64,000 nucleotides of DNA from Spirochaetota bacterium (GTDB lineage: Bacteria; Spirochaetota; Spirochaetia; Treponematales; Treponemataceae). The notes beneath the pieces were generated by a model. The model was not told the origin of the DNA and did no database searches. It worked only from the letters and a program-made list of their open reading frames with translations. A program made the position numbers and the translations under genes. The stretch's first letter is position 1; every line of letters starts with the position of its first letter. Below are positions 26,015-34,296 of this stretch, in pieces. The stretch lies in contig JAEXRH010000012.1 of NCBI GenBank assembly GCA_023438065.1, forward strand, positions 124,001 through 188,000. Direction: 5' to 3'.

Positions 26015-27143
26015 GGAAGTCCTCCCAGGACACCCCCGCGCCCGAGCGTACGTCCCGGGCGAGGCGCGCGCCGACGACGGCGTCGAGGCAGTCGGGGGAG
26101 AGCCCGACCGTCAGCACCTTTTCCGTTCTCAGTATCGCGACGTCGCGCGCGGTAACGACCGATCCTTCCCCGAGATCCCCCATGTAATGAAGCGAGCGGT
26201 TCGTCCGCGCGTAGTTTTCGCGTTCCGAAGGGGCGAGCCGTTTGACGCCGTCGCCAAGGATCCGCTCGATCGTCTCCCTGCCATGCTCGGCCGAAAGCCG
26301 CTCGACGATGCGCGTTTTGACGTCGTCGGCGCCGCGAGCATCCGCGAGCGCGTCACGGATAGCGCCCGTCATGCGGGCGAAGTCCTCAGGCGCGAGCGCG
26401 ACGGGGTCGTCGAGCCCGGGATCGCTTTTTGAAAGGCAGATATGCTTTTCGACGATGACCGCTCCCGCGGCGATCGAGAGGAGGGGTACGAGGATGGGAT
26501 GGAGAGAATGATCGCTCAGGCCCACGGGAACGCCGAAGACCGAAGCGAGACTCTCGAGTACGGCGAGGTTGTAGTCGGCCTCGGGCGCGGGGTAGCTCGT
26601 CACGCAGTGGAGCAAGGCGACCTCCGTGGCCCCTCGCGCGGACGCTAACGCGCGCTCGATGTCGCCGAGGGTCGAGACCCCCGAGGAAAGGATGACGGGC
26701 TTATCGGGCCGGGAAGCGGCCTCGAGGAGCGGGAAATGGTTGAGCTCGGGCGAGGCGATTTTGACGCAATCGGGGTCGAGCGCGTCGAGCTCGGCGAGGC
26801 TCTTGAAGCCGAAGGGGCTCGCGAGAAAGCCGATCCCGCTCGTACGGGCGTACGCGGCGGCTTCGGCGTAGAATTCGGGTTTGACCTCGAGCTCGCGGAA
26901 GCGGTCGTAGAGGCGTATAGTTCCACCGGGAAGGGTCACGAAACCCGTGTCGGGATGGAGAATTTCGTCGGCGTAGACGATCTGGAACTTCACCGCGTCC
27001 GCGCCCGAAGTCCGCGCGGCGTCGATGAGTTCCTTCGCCCGATCGAGGGAGCCGTTATGGGCGGTACCGATCTCGGCGATGACCATGACCCGCTCGTGGG
27101 GCCTGTAGGCCGTACCCCTGACCGTAAATGCGCGTTTGTGCAT
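25992..27143 (-). CDS. NeuB-type nonulosonate synthase (sialic/legionaminic/pseudaminic acid synthase-like)
   Basis: Condenses phosphoenolpyruvate with a six-carbon amino sugar to a nine-carbon acidic sugar. 383 aa. The TIM-barrel domain has VIAEIGTAHNGS, DAVKFQ, ASPELNHFPLL, LSSGVSTLGDIE, LLHCVTSYPAP and VGLSDHS, and VIVEKHICLSKSDPGLDD, all typical of NeuB/SpsE/PseI. A C-terminal antifreeze-like SAF domain (about 315-378) begins near YARTNRSLHYMG. Treponemes carry SpsE-like proteins, and flagellin glycosylation is a possible use, but no other step of a nonulosonate pathway (NeuC, CMP transferase) is in the window. Strong, apparently leaderless promoter. Confidence 0.87.
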   Translation of the reverse strand: MHKRAFTVRGTAYRPHERVMVIAEIGTAHNGSLDRAKELIDAARTSGADAVKFQIVYADEILHPDTGFVTLPGGTIRLYDRFRELEVKPEFYAEAAAYARTSGIGFLASPFGFKSLAELDALDPDCVKIASPELNHFPLLEAASRPDKPVILSSGVSTLGDIERALASARGATEVALLHCVTSYPAPEADYNLAVLESLASVFGVPVGLSDHSLHPILVPLLSIAAGAVIVEKHICLSKSDPGLDDPVALAPEDFARMTGAIRDALADARGADDVKTRIVERLSAEHGRETIERILGDGVKRLAPSERENYARTNRSLHYMGDLGEGSVVTARDVAILRTEKVLTVGLSPDCLDAVVGARLARDVRSGAGVSWEDFLSRPFPR

Positions 27144-27149
27144 TCCCCG

Positions 27150-27177
27150 ATTGTACCGCGCGAATCGCGTTTGTCAA
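27150..27177 (-). promoter_or_regulatory. Putative promoter of the NeuB-type gene, leaderless configuration
   Basis: Minus strand TTGACA (27172-27177), 16 nt, TACAAT (27150-27155), then CGGGGA and the ATG at 27143. Close to consensus. Confidence 0.68.
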
Positions 27178-27224
27178 GGATGACGTTTTCCGGGCGTTCC
27201 GTACCCCGAGGCAAAAAAACGTGC

Positions 27225-27253
27225 TCGACAAAAGGGGTTCGATGCGCTATCAT
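27225..27253 (+). promoter_or_regulatory. Putative promoter of the small zinc-ribbon gene
   Basis: TCGACA (27225-27230), 17 nt, TATCAT (27248-27253); AGGAG lies before the ATG at 27291, giving a normal leader of about 30 nt. Confidence 0.6.
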
Positions 27254-27290
27254 GAACGTACAGAGACTGCCCATACAGTAGGAGACAAGC

Positions 27291-27515
27291 ATGAAAAGCC
27301 TGTATTGTGATATTTGTGGGAAGGAGCTTGAGACCCCGATCTCCGAGCGCAATTACTTTCATATCCGCGAGTTCGATATCTGCGAGCCGTGCAAGGACGT
27401 TCTCGACGCGCGCCTCAAGCCGGTCGTACGCGGGCACTTTCCCTATTCCTCGGAATGGTACGAGCAGCAGCTCATCGGCCTCATCGAAAAGGGCGTGAGC
27501 TCCGGTCGGTTGTAA
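27291..27515 (+). CDS. Small zinc-ribbon-like protein of unknown function
   Basis: 74 aa. Two CxxC pairs (CDIC at 7-10, CEPC at about 31-34) can form one zinc site in the N-terminal half; the rest is a basic then aromatic segment (FPYSSEWYEQQL) likely helical. It has its own promoter and a good SD (AGGAGA), and codon use fits the chromosome, so it is very probably real. No function is recognised; nucleic-acid or protein binding would fit the fold. Confidence 0.8.
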   Translation: MKSLYCDICGKELETPISERNYFHIREFDICEPCKDVLDARLKPVVRGHFPYSSEWYEQQLIGLIEKGVSSGRL

Positions 27516-27535
27516 GGGAATATCCCCGAAGCTTT

Positions 27536-27555
27536 CGTCTTTTCCGGAAAAGACG
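27536..27555. repeat. Perfect 20-bp palindrome
   Basis: A fully self-complementary 20-mer centred on TCCGGA (arm CGTCTTTTCC) in the gap between the zinc-ribbon gene and yebC, 66 nt upstream of the yebC -35 box. No loop and no T-run on either side, so a protein site is more likely than a terminator. Confidence 0.6.
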
Positions 27556-27620
27556 CGATTAAAGCATGCGGGAGCGGAAAACGGTGTCTTTTGAGCGAAA
27601 AAGACGGCGTTTTGCGCTCC

Positions 27621-27650
27621 TTGACATGCTTTTTTGCGTTATGTTACTAT
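27621..27650 (+). promoter_or_regulatory. Putative yebC promoter
   Basis: TTGACA (27621-27626), 18 nt, TACTAT (27645-27650); AAGGAG precedes the ATG at 27693, giving a normal leader. Confidence 0.65.
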
Positions 27651-27692
27651 TACCAAAACTACGATAATCCGGTTTCATAGCAAGGAGACAGC

Positions 27693-28430
27693 ATGTCAGG
27701 ACATAGTAAATGGGCGACGATTAAGCACGCCAAGGGACTCGCCGACGCGAAGCGCGGACAGGCGTTTACCAAATTCATCAAGGAAATCTCGATTGCCGCG
27801 CGCATGGGCGGCGGCGATCCCGCCTCGAACCCCCGCCTCCGCACCGCGATCCTCAAGGCCCGCGGCGCGAACATGCCGAAGGACAACATCGAGCGCGCCA
27901 TCAAGAAGGGCACCGGCGAGCTCGGCGCGGCGACCTACGAGGAACTGAACTATGAAGGCTACGGCCCCGGCGGAGTCGCCATCCTCGTCGAAGTCCTCAC
28001 CGACAACAAGAACCGCGCCGCCGCGGACGTCCGCAACCTCTTCTCCAAGAACGGCGGAAATCTCGGCGCGACCGGCTCCGTCTCCTATATGTTCAAGCGC
28101 CTCGGCCAGATCGAGTACGACGCGTCCGTCGTTAACGAGGACGAGGTCATGGAAGCCGCCCTCGAGGCCGGCGCCGACGACGTCTCGAACGACGACGGGA
28201 TCATTACCGTCACCACCGACCCGGTGAATTTCGAGGCCGCCCTCGAGGCGCTCCAGGCGAAGGGATGGGAATCCCTTTCCGCCGCGATCTCGATGGTTCC
28301 CGACACCTATTCCACCCTCGACGCCGACACCACCCGCAAGGTGCTCAAGCTCATCGAGAAGCTCGAGGAAAACGACGACGTCCAGAACGTCTACTCGAAC
28401 CTCGATATCCCCGAGGGATTCGAGGAGTAA
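27693..28430 (+). CDS. yebC: YebC/PmpR-family protein
   Basis: 245 aa, full length. Family signature MSGHSKWATIKHAK at the N-terminus, then RLRTAILKARGANMPKDNI and YEGYGPGGVA, all strongly conserved. Members act as DNA-binding regulators and, as shown for some, ribosome-associated factors relieving stalling. In many bacteria yebC precedes ruvC; here a tetR-ferredoxin pair on the opposite strand lies between them. Own promoter, SD and terminator. Confidence 0.93.
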   Translation: MSGHSKWATIKHAKGLADAKRGQAFTKFIKEISIAARMGGGDPASNPRLRTAILKARGANMPKDNIERAIKKGTGELGAATYEELNYEGYGPGGVAILVEVLTDNKNRAAADVRNLFSKNGGNLGATGSVSYMFKRLGQIEYDASVVNEDEVMEAALEAGADDVSNDDGIITVTTDPVNFEAALEALQAKGWESLSAAISMVPDTYSTLDADTTRKVLKLIEKLEENDDVQNVYSNLDIPEGFEE

Positions 28431-28469
28431 CGCGCTTGCGCGGATCGTCCAGCGGTTCGCGCGGGATAC

Positions 28470-28513
28470 AAAAAAACCGGCTCGAGGGTCATGCCTCGAC
28501 CGGTTTTTTTTTT
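28470..28513. terminator. Bidirectional terminator downstream of yebC
   Basis: Stem of ACCGG(C)TCGAGG with CCTCGACCGGT (one bulge) flanked by A-run on the left and T-run on the right, so it can act for yebC on plus and the EFR1 gene on minus. Confidence 0.85.
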
Positions 28514-28539
28514 CATGGACCAGTCGGCGATTTCCGGCC

Positions 28540-29406
28540 TCAGTCCGCGAGATATCCGGCAAGGAAGGGTGGGTTCTCCCTCGTGCCTTCGTCGGGCCAT
28601 CGCTCAGGATGCTCGAGGATGTCCTTTATGTCGTAGCCGCCCCGTAGCTGGAGAAACCCGAATCTATGCAACGCGATGGCCTTTTTGGGGCATCCGTACG
28701 CGCAGCGCATGCAGGAGGCGCAGTTCGCGCCGAATTTCGGTTTTCCCCGTACCATGCGAACATTGGCTTGCGGACAGCGTTTCGCGCAGGATCCGCAGGC
28801 CGAGCAGTCGCCGGTTACGCGGAAATCGACGGAAAGAAAACGGAGTCCGAACCTGGAAACGAATCGAAGGATCGCGTCCGTAGCGCGCTTGCGGGTTCCC
28901 GTATCGTACGAATGACGGATGCCGGCGATCACGTCGGAGCACATCGCGCCGATCTTGGCGTCCGTCGCGTCATGCAGCTTTTTCATGGTCGCCGCGCTGA
29001 ACCGGATCACCCAGTTACTGCCGATGGAGAAAAGGCGCTCGTGGACGACGTCATATCCCTTTCTTTTCAGAATCGCGATCATGTCTCGCGACGCGTTGTG
29101 GTTACCGGGCGCGACGCCGCCCGCGGTCCTGAACACGAACGCCTTCTTTCCGTGTCCCGCCGGGAGCTTTCGCAGATACCGGAGCACGATCGACGGCGTG
29201 CCGATCCCGATGACGGGAGCGCCCACGCCGAGCATCTCGGCAGCCAAGACGGACGAGGCCTCAGGCACGACGATCGCGCCCGCATCCTTCCCGATTCTCG
29301 ACATGCGCACCTCATAGCCCATGGCCTGGAACTTTCGGGCGAACATGCCGGCCGCTATTTCGGTATTTCCCGTACCCGAGAAATACGCCAATTCAATCGA
29401 TTTCAT
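28540..29406 (-). CDS. EFR1-family flavodoxin-ferredoxin fusion
   Basis: 288 aa electron carrier: N-terminal flavodoxin-like domain (YFSGTGNTE at 8-16 is the FMN phosphate loop) and a C-terminal pair of 4Fe-4S motifs (CSACGSCAKRCP and CASCMRCAYGCP, about 205-250). Such proteins pass low-potential electrons; partners are unknown. It overlaps the upstream TetR gene by ATGA, so both are in one transcript controlled by the operator at 30088-30114. Possible roles include oxidative-stress or xenobiotic response, by analogy only. Confidence 0.88.
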   Translation of the reverse strand: MKSIELAYFSGTGNTEIAAGMFARKFQAMGYEVRMSRIGKDAGAIVVPEASSVLAAEMLGVGAPVIGIGTPSIVLRYLRKLPAGHGKKAFVFRTAGGVAPGNHNASRDMIAILKRKGYDVVHERLFSIGSNWVIRFSAATMKKLHDATDAKIGAMCSDVIAGIRHSYDTGTRKRATDAILRFVSRFGLRFLSVDFRVTGDCSACGSCAKRCPQANVRMVRGKPKFGANCASCMRCAYGCPKKAIALHRFGFLQLRGGYDIKDILEHPERWPDEGTRENPPFLAGYLAD

Positions 29407-30062
29407 GCTGTCGTTCCTCCTTTTCTCGCGGCGTTAAAGGGTTTCAGGATCAATCCGAGGGTGTTCATGCAGAACCTGTCCCGATCAATATGCTGGAATT
29501 TGACGAAGTTCTCCCCGGTGATCGCGAAATGACTCATGAAGCTTATGACGAGGAATACGACGCCGCATGCGCTTTCCGACGGGGACAGGTCCGACTGGAT
29601 CGTGCCATCTGCCGCACCTTCAGTGAAAATGGTTTCTATCTGCTTAAAAAGCGCCACGTTGAATTCGTCGATCGAGGGCCGGATCGGGGTATCACCGCCA
29701 TGCTTTCGTTTCACGAGGCTCCATCGGCTTATAAGCAAAAAGACCTCCGGATTATCGCGATAAAAGCTATAGAGTCCCGTTATCAAGGCCTCGAGTTTCT
29801 CGTATCCCGTGCATGCCGTTTTCATGTACTCGCGCATAAAGGCATCGACCTGCCTGAATCCCTTGAGCACGACCGCGTAATAGAGATCTTCCTTACTCGC
29901 GAAGTACTGATATACCGTCCGCTTGGTGAATTCCGCGAGCGAGGCAATATCGTCCATAGAGGTTTCATCGAATCCCCGCTCGCGGAAGATACGCTCTGCG
30001 GCGCCGATAATCGTTTGTTCACGCGCGAGTCTCTCCCGTTCTTTTCGCGATAGCTCCGTCAT
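29403..30062 (-). CDS. TetR/AcrR-family transcriptional regulator
   Basis: 219 aa. N-terminal helix-turn-helix (about 15-60) with the TetR signature RGFDETSMDDIASLAEFTKRT followed by VYQYFASKEDLYY, core YQYFASKEDL. The C-terminal ligand domain is not assigned to a ligand. GGAGG precedes the ATG. A 12-bp-arm palindrome lies 26 nt upstream and overlaps the probable -35, so it likely represses itself and the coupled EFR1 gene. Confidence 0.9.
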   Translation of the reverse strand: MTELSRKERERLAREQTIIGAAERIFRERGFDETSMDDIASLAEFTKRTVYQYFASKEDLYYAVVLKGFRQVDAFMREYMKTACTGYEKLEALITGLYSFYRDNPEVFLLISRWSLVKRKHGGDTPIRPSIDEFNVALFKQIETIFTEGAADGTIQSDLSPSESACGVVFLVISFMSHFAITGENFVKFQHIDRDRFCMNTLGLILKPFNAARKGGTTA

Positions 30063-30087
30063 TTTTCCTCCAGTATACTAGCGATAT

Positions 30088-30114
30088 ACAAAGTATACCA
30101 TCGGTATACTTTGT
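30088..30114. promoter_or_regulatory. Operator-like 12-bp inverted repeat upstream of tetR
   Basis: Perfect arms ACAAAGTATACC (30088-30099) and its complement (30103-30114) with a 3-nt spacer; a further partial copy with AGTATAC lies between it and the tetR start. A minus-strand -10 (TATACT) is found just before the tetR SD, so the palindrome would cover the -35 region. The site also sits 47 nt before ruvC. Confidence 0.75.
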
Positions 30115-30161
30115 GAGTCAAGAAGACAAGCTGTATTTTTATCATTTTTTGGGATAGTATC

Positions 30162-30701
30162 ATGCTCCTGATGAACTCTTTAAAACATACCCGTCTCGTG
30201 CTCGGAATCGATCCCGGGCTCGCCTCGACAGGATACGGACTCGTTGCTCAATCGGGGAGCCGCCTCGTCTACCTTACCCACGGGGTCATCGAGACCTCGC
30301 CAAAGACCCCCCATCAGGAACGGCTTCTCGCCATCTACCGCGGGATCGCGGAAGTAATCGAGCTTCACCGTCCTACCGAGGCGGGGATGGAGACCCTCTA
30401 CTTCGCGAAAAACGTCTCGAGCGCGATGGCGGTCGCCGAGGCCCGCGGGGTCGTGACCCTCGCCCTCGCCCTGAAAGGCATCCCGCTCGGGGAGTACACC
30501 CCGCACGGGATCAAGCAGGCTGTCGTCGGGGTCGCGCGCGCGGACAAACGCCAGGTGCAGGAATCGGTGCGCCTCCTTCTCGGCCTTGCCGAGATCCCGA
30601 AGCCCGATCACGCCGCGGACGCGCTCGCGGCGGCGATCACCCGCATCAACACCGCCGATATCGCCCTCCTTGCTTGCCAATCGGGGCGGAAACGGGGATA
30701 A
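30162..30701 (+). CDS. ruvC: Holliday junction resolvase RuvC
   Basis: Cuts Holliday junctions together with RuvAB. 179 aa. Acidic active site visible: D in LGIDPGLASTGYG, E in METLYF, and the pair in DHAADALAAAI. The start is uncertain between ATG 30162 and ATG 30171; neither has an SD and the family normally starts just before LGIDPG. A TAGTAT box directly before the first ATG hints that the later start may be used. First gene of ruvC-ruvA-ruvB-queA; ruvA follows with a TAATG overlap. Confidence 0.93.
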   Translation: MLLMNSLKHTRLVLGIDPGLASTGYGLVAQSGSRLVYLTHGVIETSPKTPHQERLLAIYRGIAEVIELHRPTEAGMETLYFAKNVSSAMAVAEARGVVTLALALKGIPLGEYTPHGIKQAVVGVARADKRQVQESVRLLLGLAEIPKPDHAADALAAAITRINTADIALLACQSGRKRG

Positions 30702-31324
30702 TGCCTCCTATGTTCAACAGTCTTTCCGGGACCATTACCGCGAAGCTTCCCTCGGCGATACACCTCGAGAATTCGGGGATGGAATGGGAGATTACCGTTC
30801 CCTCCCTCTGCGTCGACGCCCTCGGGACGGTCGGATCGCGCGCGAGGGTTTTCACCTGGCTCTATCATCACGACGACCAGATGCGCCTATTCGGTTTCGC
30901 CTCGGTTCGCGAGCGCGATCTCTTCCTCGACCTCATGAAGGTCGAGGGCGTGGGGCCGAAGCAGGCGATCAAGATACTCTCGAGCATCGCGGTCGGCGAG
31001 CTCGAACGGGCCCTCGAGTCGGGAGACGTCGCGCGCATCCAGGCTGCGCCCGGGATCGGCACGAAGACCGCCCAGAAGATGATCCTCGCGCTCAAGGGAA
31101 AGCTCACTTTCGTCGCCGAGAACTCGAAGGCGAAGGGGAACCAGCCGAAGGGCGAGCACGACGACGTCGTTCAGGCGCTTTCCGGCATGGGCTTCGACCG
31201 GAGGCTCGCGGCCGAGACCGTCGAGTCGATCGCGAGGGAGCTGAAAGGCGAGGGAAGTTCTCTCGGTACCGAGGCTTTCGAGAAAGAACTCTTCAGGCGG
31301 GCCATCGTGGCCTTGAGCTCGTGA
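30701..31324 (+). CDS. ruvA: Holliday junction branch migration protein RuvA
   Basis: Tetrameric junction-binding protein that loads RuvB. 207 aa from the ATG overlapping the ruvC stop; the alternative ATG at 30710 (MFNSLSGTI) is closer to the usual family N-terminus. Domain I OB-fold, then the two HhH motifs VEGVGPKQAIKIL and APGIGTKTAQKM, and a C-terminal UBA-like domain (ALSGMGFDRRLA) that contacts RuvB. Normal length. Confidence 0.92.
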   Translation: MPPMFNSLSGTITAKLPSAIHLENSGMEWEITVPSLCVDALGTVGSRARVFTWLYHHDDQMRLFGFASVRERDLFLDLMKVEGVGPKQAIKILSSIAVGELERALESGDVARIQAAPGIGTKTAQKMILALKGKLTFVAENSKAKGNQPKGEHDDVVQALSGMGFDRRLAAETVESIARELKGEGSSLGTEAFEKELFRRAIVALSS

Positions 31325-31341
31325 AGGCGGGATGAAAAGGC

Positions 31342-32403
31342 ATGGATGACGGAATATACGACGACGGACGGGGCCTCGTGCGTCCCGAGCGGATGGCCGA
31401 CGACGAACCCGACCGGGCCTTACGGCCGCGCCTCCTCGCGGACTTTCAGGGCCAGGGGCCCATCAAGGACAATCTCGCGGTTTTCATCGAGGCGGCGCGC
31501 GAACGCGGCGAGAGCCTCGACCACCTCTTTCTCATCGGCCCTCCCGGTCTCGGGAAGACGACCCTCGCCCAGATCACGGCGAACGAGCTCGGCGTCGACT
31601 TCAAGGTGACGAGCGCGCCCGCGCTCGAGAAGCCGAAGGACCTCGCCGGAATCCTCACGACGGTGACCGAGCGAACGGTTTTTTTCATCGACGAGATTCA
31701 CCGGCTCAAGCCCGCGATCGAGGAGATGCTCTACATCGCGATGGAGGATTACGAGCTCGACTGGATCATCGGTCAGGGACCGAGCGCGCGCACGGTAAGG
31801 ATCCCGATACCGCCGTTTACCCTCATCGGCGCGACCACTCGCGCGGGAATGGTCTCGAGCCCGCTCATCAGCCGGTTCGGCATCGTCCAGCGCTTCGCGT
31901 TCTACTCCGAAACGGAGCTTACCTCGGTAATCAGGCGCTCGGCGGGCATTCTCGGCATCGCGATCGCCGATGACGCGGCGCTCGCCCTCGCGCGCTGCTC
32001 GCGCGGCACGCCGCGCGTCGCGAACCGGCTCTTGCGCCGGATGCGGGACTATGCCCAGGTGCTCGGCGACGGCACGGTGACCTGCGCGACCGTCGCCGCG
32101 GGCCTTGACCGGCTCGAGATCGATCCCCTCGGCCTCGAGCGCTACGATCGCGAGATTCTCGCCTCGATCATCGAAAACTACGGAGGGGGACCCGTCGGCG
32201 CCGAGACGCTCGCGATATCGGTCGGCGAGGCGATAGACACCCTCGAGGACTACTACGAACCCTACCTTATCCAGGCGGGACTTCTTCAACGGACGCCGCG
32301 CGGCCGCGTCGTGACCGACAAGGCCTATGGCCATCTCGGTTTCGCTCGCGCGGGATCGGCGTCGAGGACTACTGACGATGCAAACGAAAGACTTCCATTT
32401 TGA
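31342..32403 (+). CDS. ruvB: Holliday junction helicase RuvB
   Basis: Hexameric AAA+ motor for branch migration, 353 aa. Walker A GPPGLGKTT, Walker B FFIDEIHR, sensor GATTRAG, arginine finger in SRFGIVQ, and a C-terminal winged-helix domain. The start is 17 nt after ruvA. Its last 26 nt overlap the queA gene in another frame. Confidence 0.95.
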   Translation: MDDGIYDDGRGLVRPERMADDEPDRALRPRLLADFQGQGPIKDNLAVFIEAARERGESLDHLFLIGPPGLGKTTLAQITANELGVDFKVTSAPALEKPKDLAGILTTVTERTVFFIDEIHRLKPAIEEMLYIAMEDYELDWIIGQGPSARTVRIPIPPFTLIGATTRAGMVSSPLISRFGIVQRFAFYSETELTSVIRRSAGILGIAIADDAALALARCSRGTPRVANRLLRRMRDYAQVLGDGTVTCATVAAGLDRLEIDPLGLERYDREILASIIENYGGGPVGAETLAISVGEAIDTLEDYYEPYLIQAGLLQRTPRGRVVTDKAYGHLGFARAGSASRTTDDANERLPF

Positions 32404-33439
32404 GCTTCCCGAGGAGCTCATCGCGCAGGTACCCTCGGCTCGCCGCGGCGGCGATCGCCTTCTCGTGCTCGACCGCTCGACGGGGAAGACCGAGGACAGG
32501 CTTTTCTCCGAGATAGCGGATATCGTCGAGCCGGGCACGCTCATGGTCTTCAACGATTCCCGCGTGAGGCGGGCGCGCGTCTACGCGACCGTCGAGTCGA
32601 CGGGTTCCGAGGCCGAGTTCCTCCTCATCGCGCCGATGGCGATCCCGGGGTTCGAGCCCTCTCGCGTGTGGAAGGCGATGGCGCGGAACGCGAAAAGGCA
32701 GAAGGTCGGGCGTGCGTACCGCTTTGCCGACGGCACGCGCGCGGAAATCGTAGAGGACGCTTCGGTCGATCTTTCGGGAACGGAGTTCAGGCTCCTCGCC
32801 TTCGAGCGCGCGATCGGCGACGACTGGCTCGAGCGAAACGGGCACCTCCCGCTTCCCCCGTACATAAAGCGGGGCGACGAGCTTTCCGACGCGGACCGAT
32901 ATCAGACCGTCTACGCGCGGAACGTCGGCTCGGTCGCCGCGCCGACGGCGGGCCTTCATTTCACCGACGGGACGCTCGCCGCGCTCGACGCGCGCGGGAT
33001 CGAGCGCGCGACCGTCACGCTTCACGTCGGTCTCGGGACCTTCCTCCCCGTGCGCGCGGACCGGATCGAGGAACACGTCATGCACGAGGAATCCTACTCG
33101 GTATCCGAGGATACCGCGGAACGGGTGACGCGCGCGAAGCGCGAGGGCAGGCCCGTGCTCGCCGTCGGGACAACGAGCATCAGGACCCTCGAGTCCGCAT
33201 GGGACGAGAGCGGGGGACGGCTACGCGCGGGCGAGTCCTCGACGGGAATTTTCATCTATCCGGGGTACCGTTTCAAGGTCGTCGACCGCGTGTTCACGAA
33301 CTTCCACACGCCCGAGTCGACCCTTCTCATGCTCGTGTCGGCCTTCGCGGGGAAAGAACGGATCTTCGCCGCGTACGAACACGCGATCGCCGAGCGCTAC
33401 CGCTTCTTCTCGTACGGCGACTCGATGCTGATCCGCTGA
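32378..33439 (+). CDS. queA: S-adenosylmethionine:tRNA ribosyltransferase-isomerase QueA
   Basis: Builds epoxyqueuosine at the wobble base of GUN-anticodon tRNAs. 353 aa starting MQTKDFHFELPEELIAQ, which matches the family start; this ATG lies inside the end of ruvB. Conserved blocks: FNDSRV, ERNGHLPLPPYIKR, YQTVYARNVGSVAAPTAGLHFT (core APTAGLHFT), HVGLGTF, VGTTSIRTLES and FTNFHTPESTLLMLVSAF, core NFHTPESTLL. No terminator is obvious in the 17 nt before the convergent FAD-subunit gene. Confidence 0.95.
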   Translation: MQTKDFHFELPEELIAQVPSARRGGDRLLVLDRSTGKTEDRLFSEIADIVEPGTLMVFNDSRVRRARVYATVESTGSEAEFLLIAPMAIPGFEPSRVWKAMARNAKRQKVGRAYRFADGTRAEIVEDASVDLSGTEFRLLAFERAIGDDWLERNGHLPLPPYIKRGDELSDADRYQTVYARNVGSVAAPTAGLHFTDGTLAALDARGIERATVTLHVGLGTFLPVRADRIEEHVMHEESYSVSEDTAERVTRAKREGRPVLAVGTTSIRTLESAWDESGGRLRAGESSTGIFIYPGYRFKVVDRVFTNFHTPESTLLMLVSAFAGKERIFAAYEHAIAERYRFFSYGDSMLIR

Positions 33440-33456
33440 AAAAGCGGGCGCTGTCC

Positions 33457-34296
33457 TCAGGTAAGCTCGACGAGTGCGTCCTCGAGCATGTTGAAGAAAC
33501 AGCGGCGTTCGTACGAGGGCGGGAACAGTTCCTTTCCGAAGAAGAGCTCGGCCTTGTCGAGAAGGTTTATGATGTCCTTTTCCGAAAGGGGAAGGGTCCG
33601 GCCGATGATGAGGTTCTCGAACTCGCGCATCCTGAAAAAGAATTTTCCCGCGTAGGCGACCCTGATGTCCGCGAGGATGTTTTTCTGGGTCTTCACGAGA
33701 AACACGAACGAAGCCGTACGGTCGCTCACGATTCCGGACTGGCCGAGCCTCCGGTGGATCGAGATGTCCCATGATTCGGTGGGGACCCGGATCTTCGAGA
33801 TGAACTCGGGCGCATGCCGCGATTCCTTGCCCGTGTTCGAGAAATAGCGCGTCATGGGTATCCACTCCGCGTCGGTGGGGCTTCTGACCTCGAGCCGCGC
33901 GTCGAGCGCGAGAAGCGGCGCGAAGGTCGAAAGGCGCTGTCCTTTCGCCGCGACGTTTCCGCCGATCGTCGCGATTGCGCGTATTCCGGGATTCGCGGTA
34001 AGCGTCACGGCGTCGTAGAGCGCGTCCGGAACGTTCTTCCTCCCGAGCGCGAGAATCTCGTCGAGGGTGACCGAAGGACCGAAATCGATGTAGCGCTCGG
34101 TCTTGGTTATGGCGCGAAGCTCGGGAACCCGCGCGAGCGCGAGCACGTTCGCCGGGAGATGGAGCGATCGGCCCGTCTGCCGGCGAGCGATCTCGGTGCA
34201 TCCGGCGACGATCGAGAGGCCCGCGACGTTCTTGAGAATCGTTTGGACCTCGGAGACGGAGGCCGCGTGGTAAACGGTCGTGAACTTATTTAGCAT
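33457..34296 (-). CDS. Xanthine dehydrogenase-like FAD-binding subunit (XdhB/CoxM type)
   Basis: 279 aa, close to the family length. The FAD-pyrophosphate motif ATIGGNVAAKG is intact, preceded by a VAGCTEIARRQ segment (AGGTDL in the family) and ending with a CODH-type C-terminal domain. In molybdenum hydroxylases this subunit passes electrons from 2Fe-2S clusters to NAD or another acceptor. Last gene of a six-gene overlapping run; it starts inside the end of the iron-sulfur gene (11-nt overlap). FAD binding is likely; the electron donor is unclear because the partner large subunit is degenerate. Confidence 0.83.
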   Translation of the reverse strand: MLNKFTTVYHAASVSEVQTILKNVAGLSIVAGCTEIARRQTGRSLHLPANVLALARVPELRAITKTERYIDFGPSVTLDEILALGRKNVPDALYDAVTLTANPGIRAIATIGGNVAAKGQRLSTFAPLLALDARLEVRSPTDAEWIPMTRYFSNTGKESRHAPEFISKIRVPTESWDISIHRRLGQSGIVSDRTASFVFLVKTQKNILADIRVAYAGKFFFRMREFENLIIGRTLPLSEKDIINLLDKAELFFGKELFPPSYERRCFFNMLEDALVELT

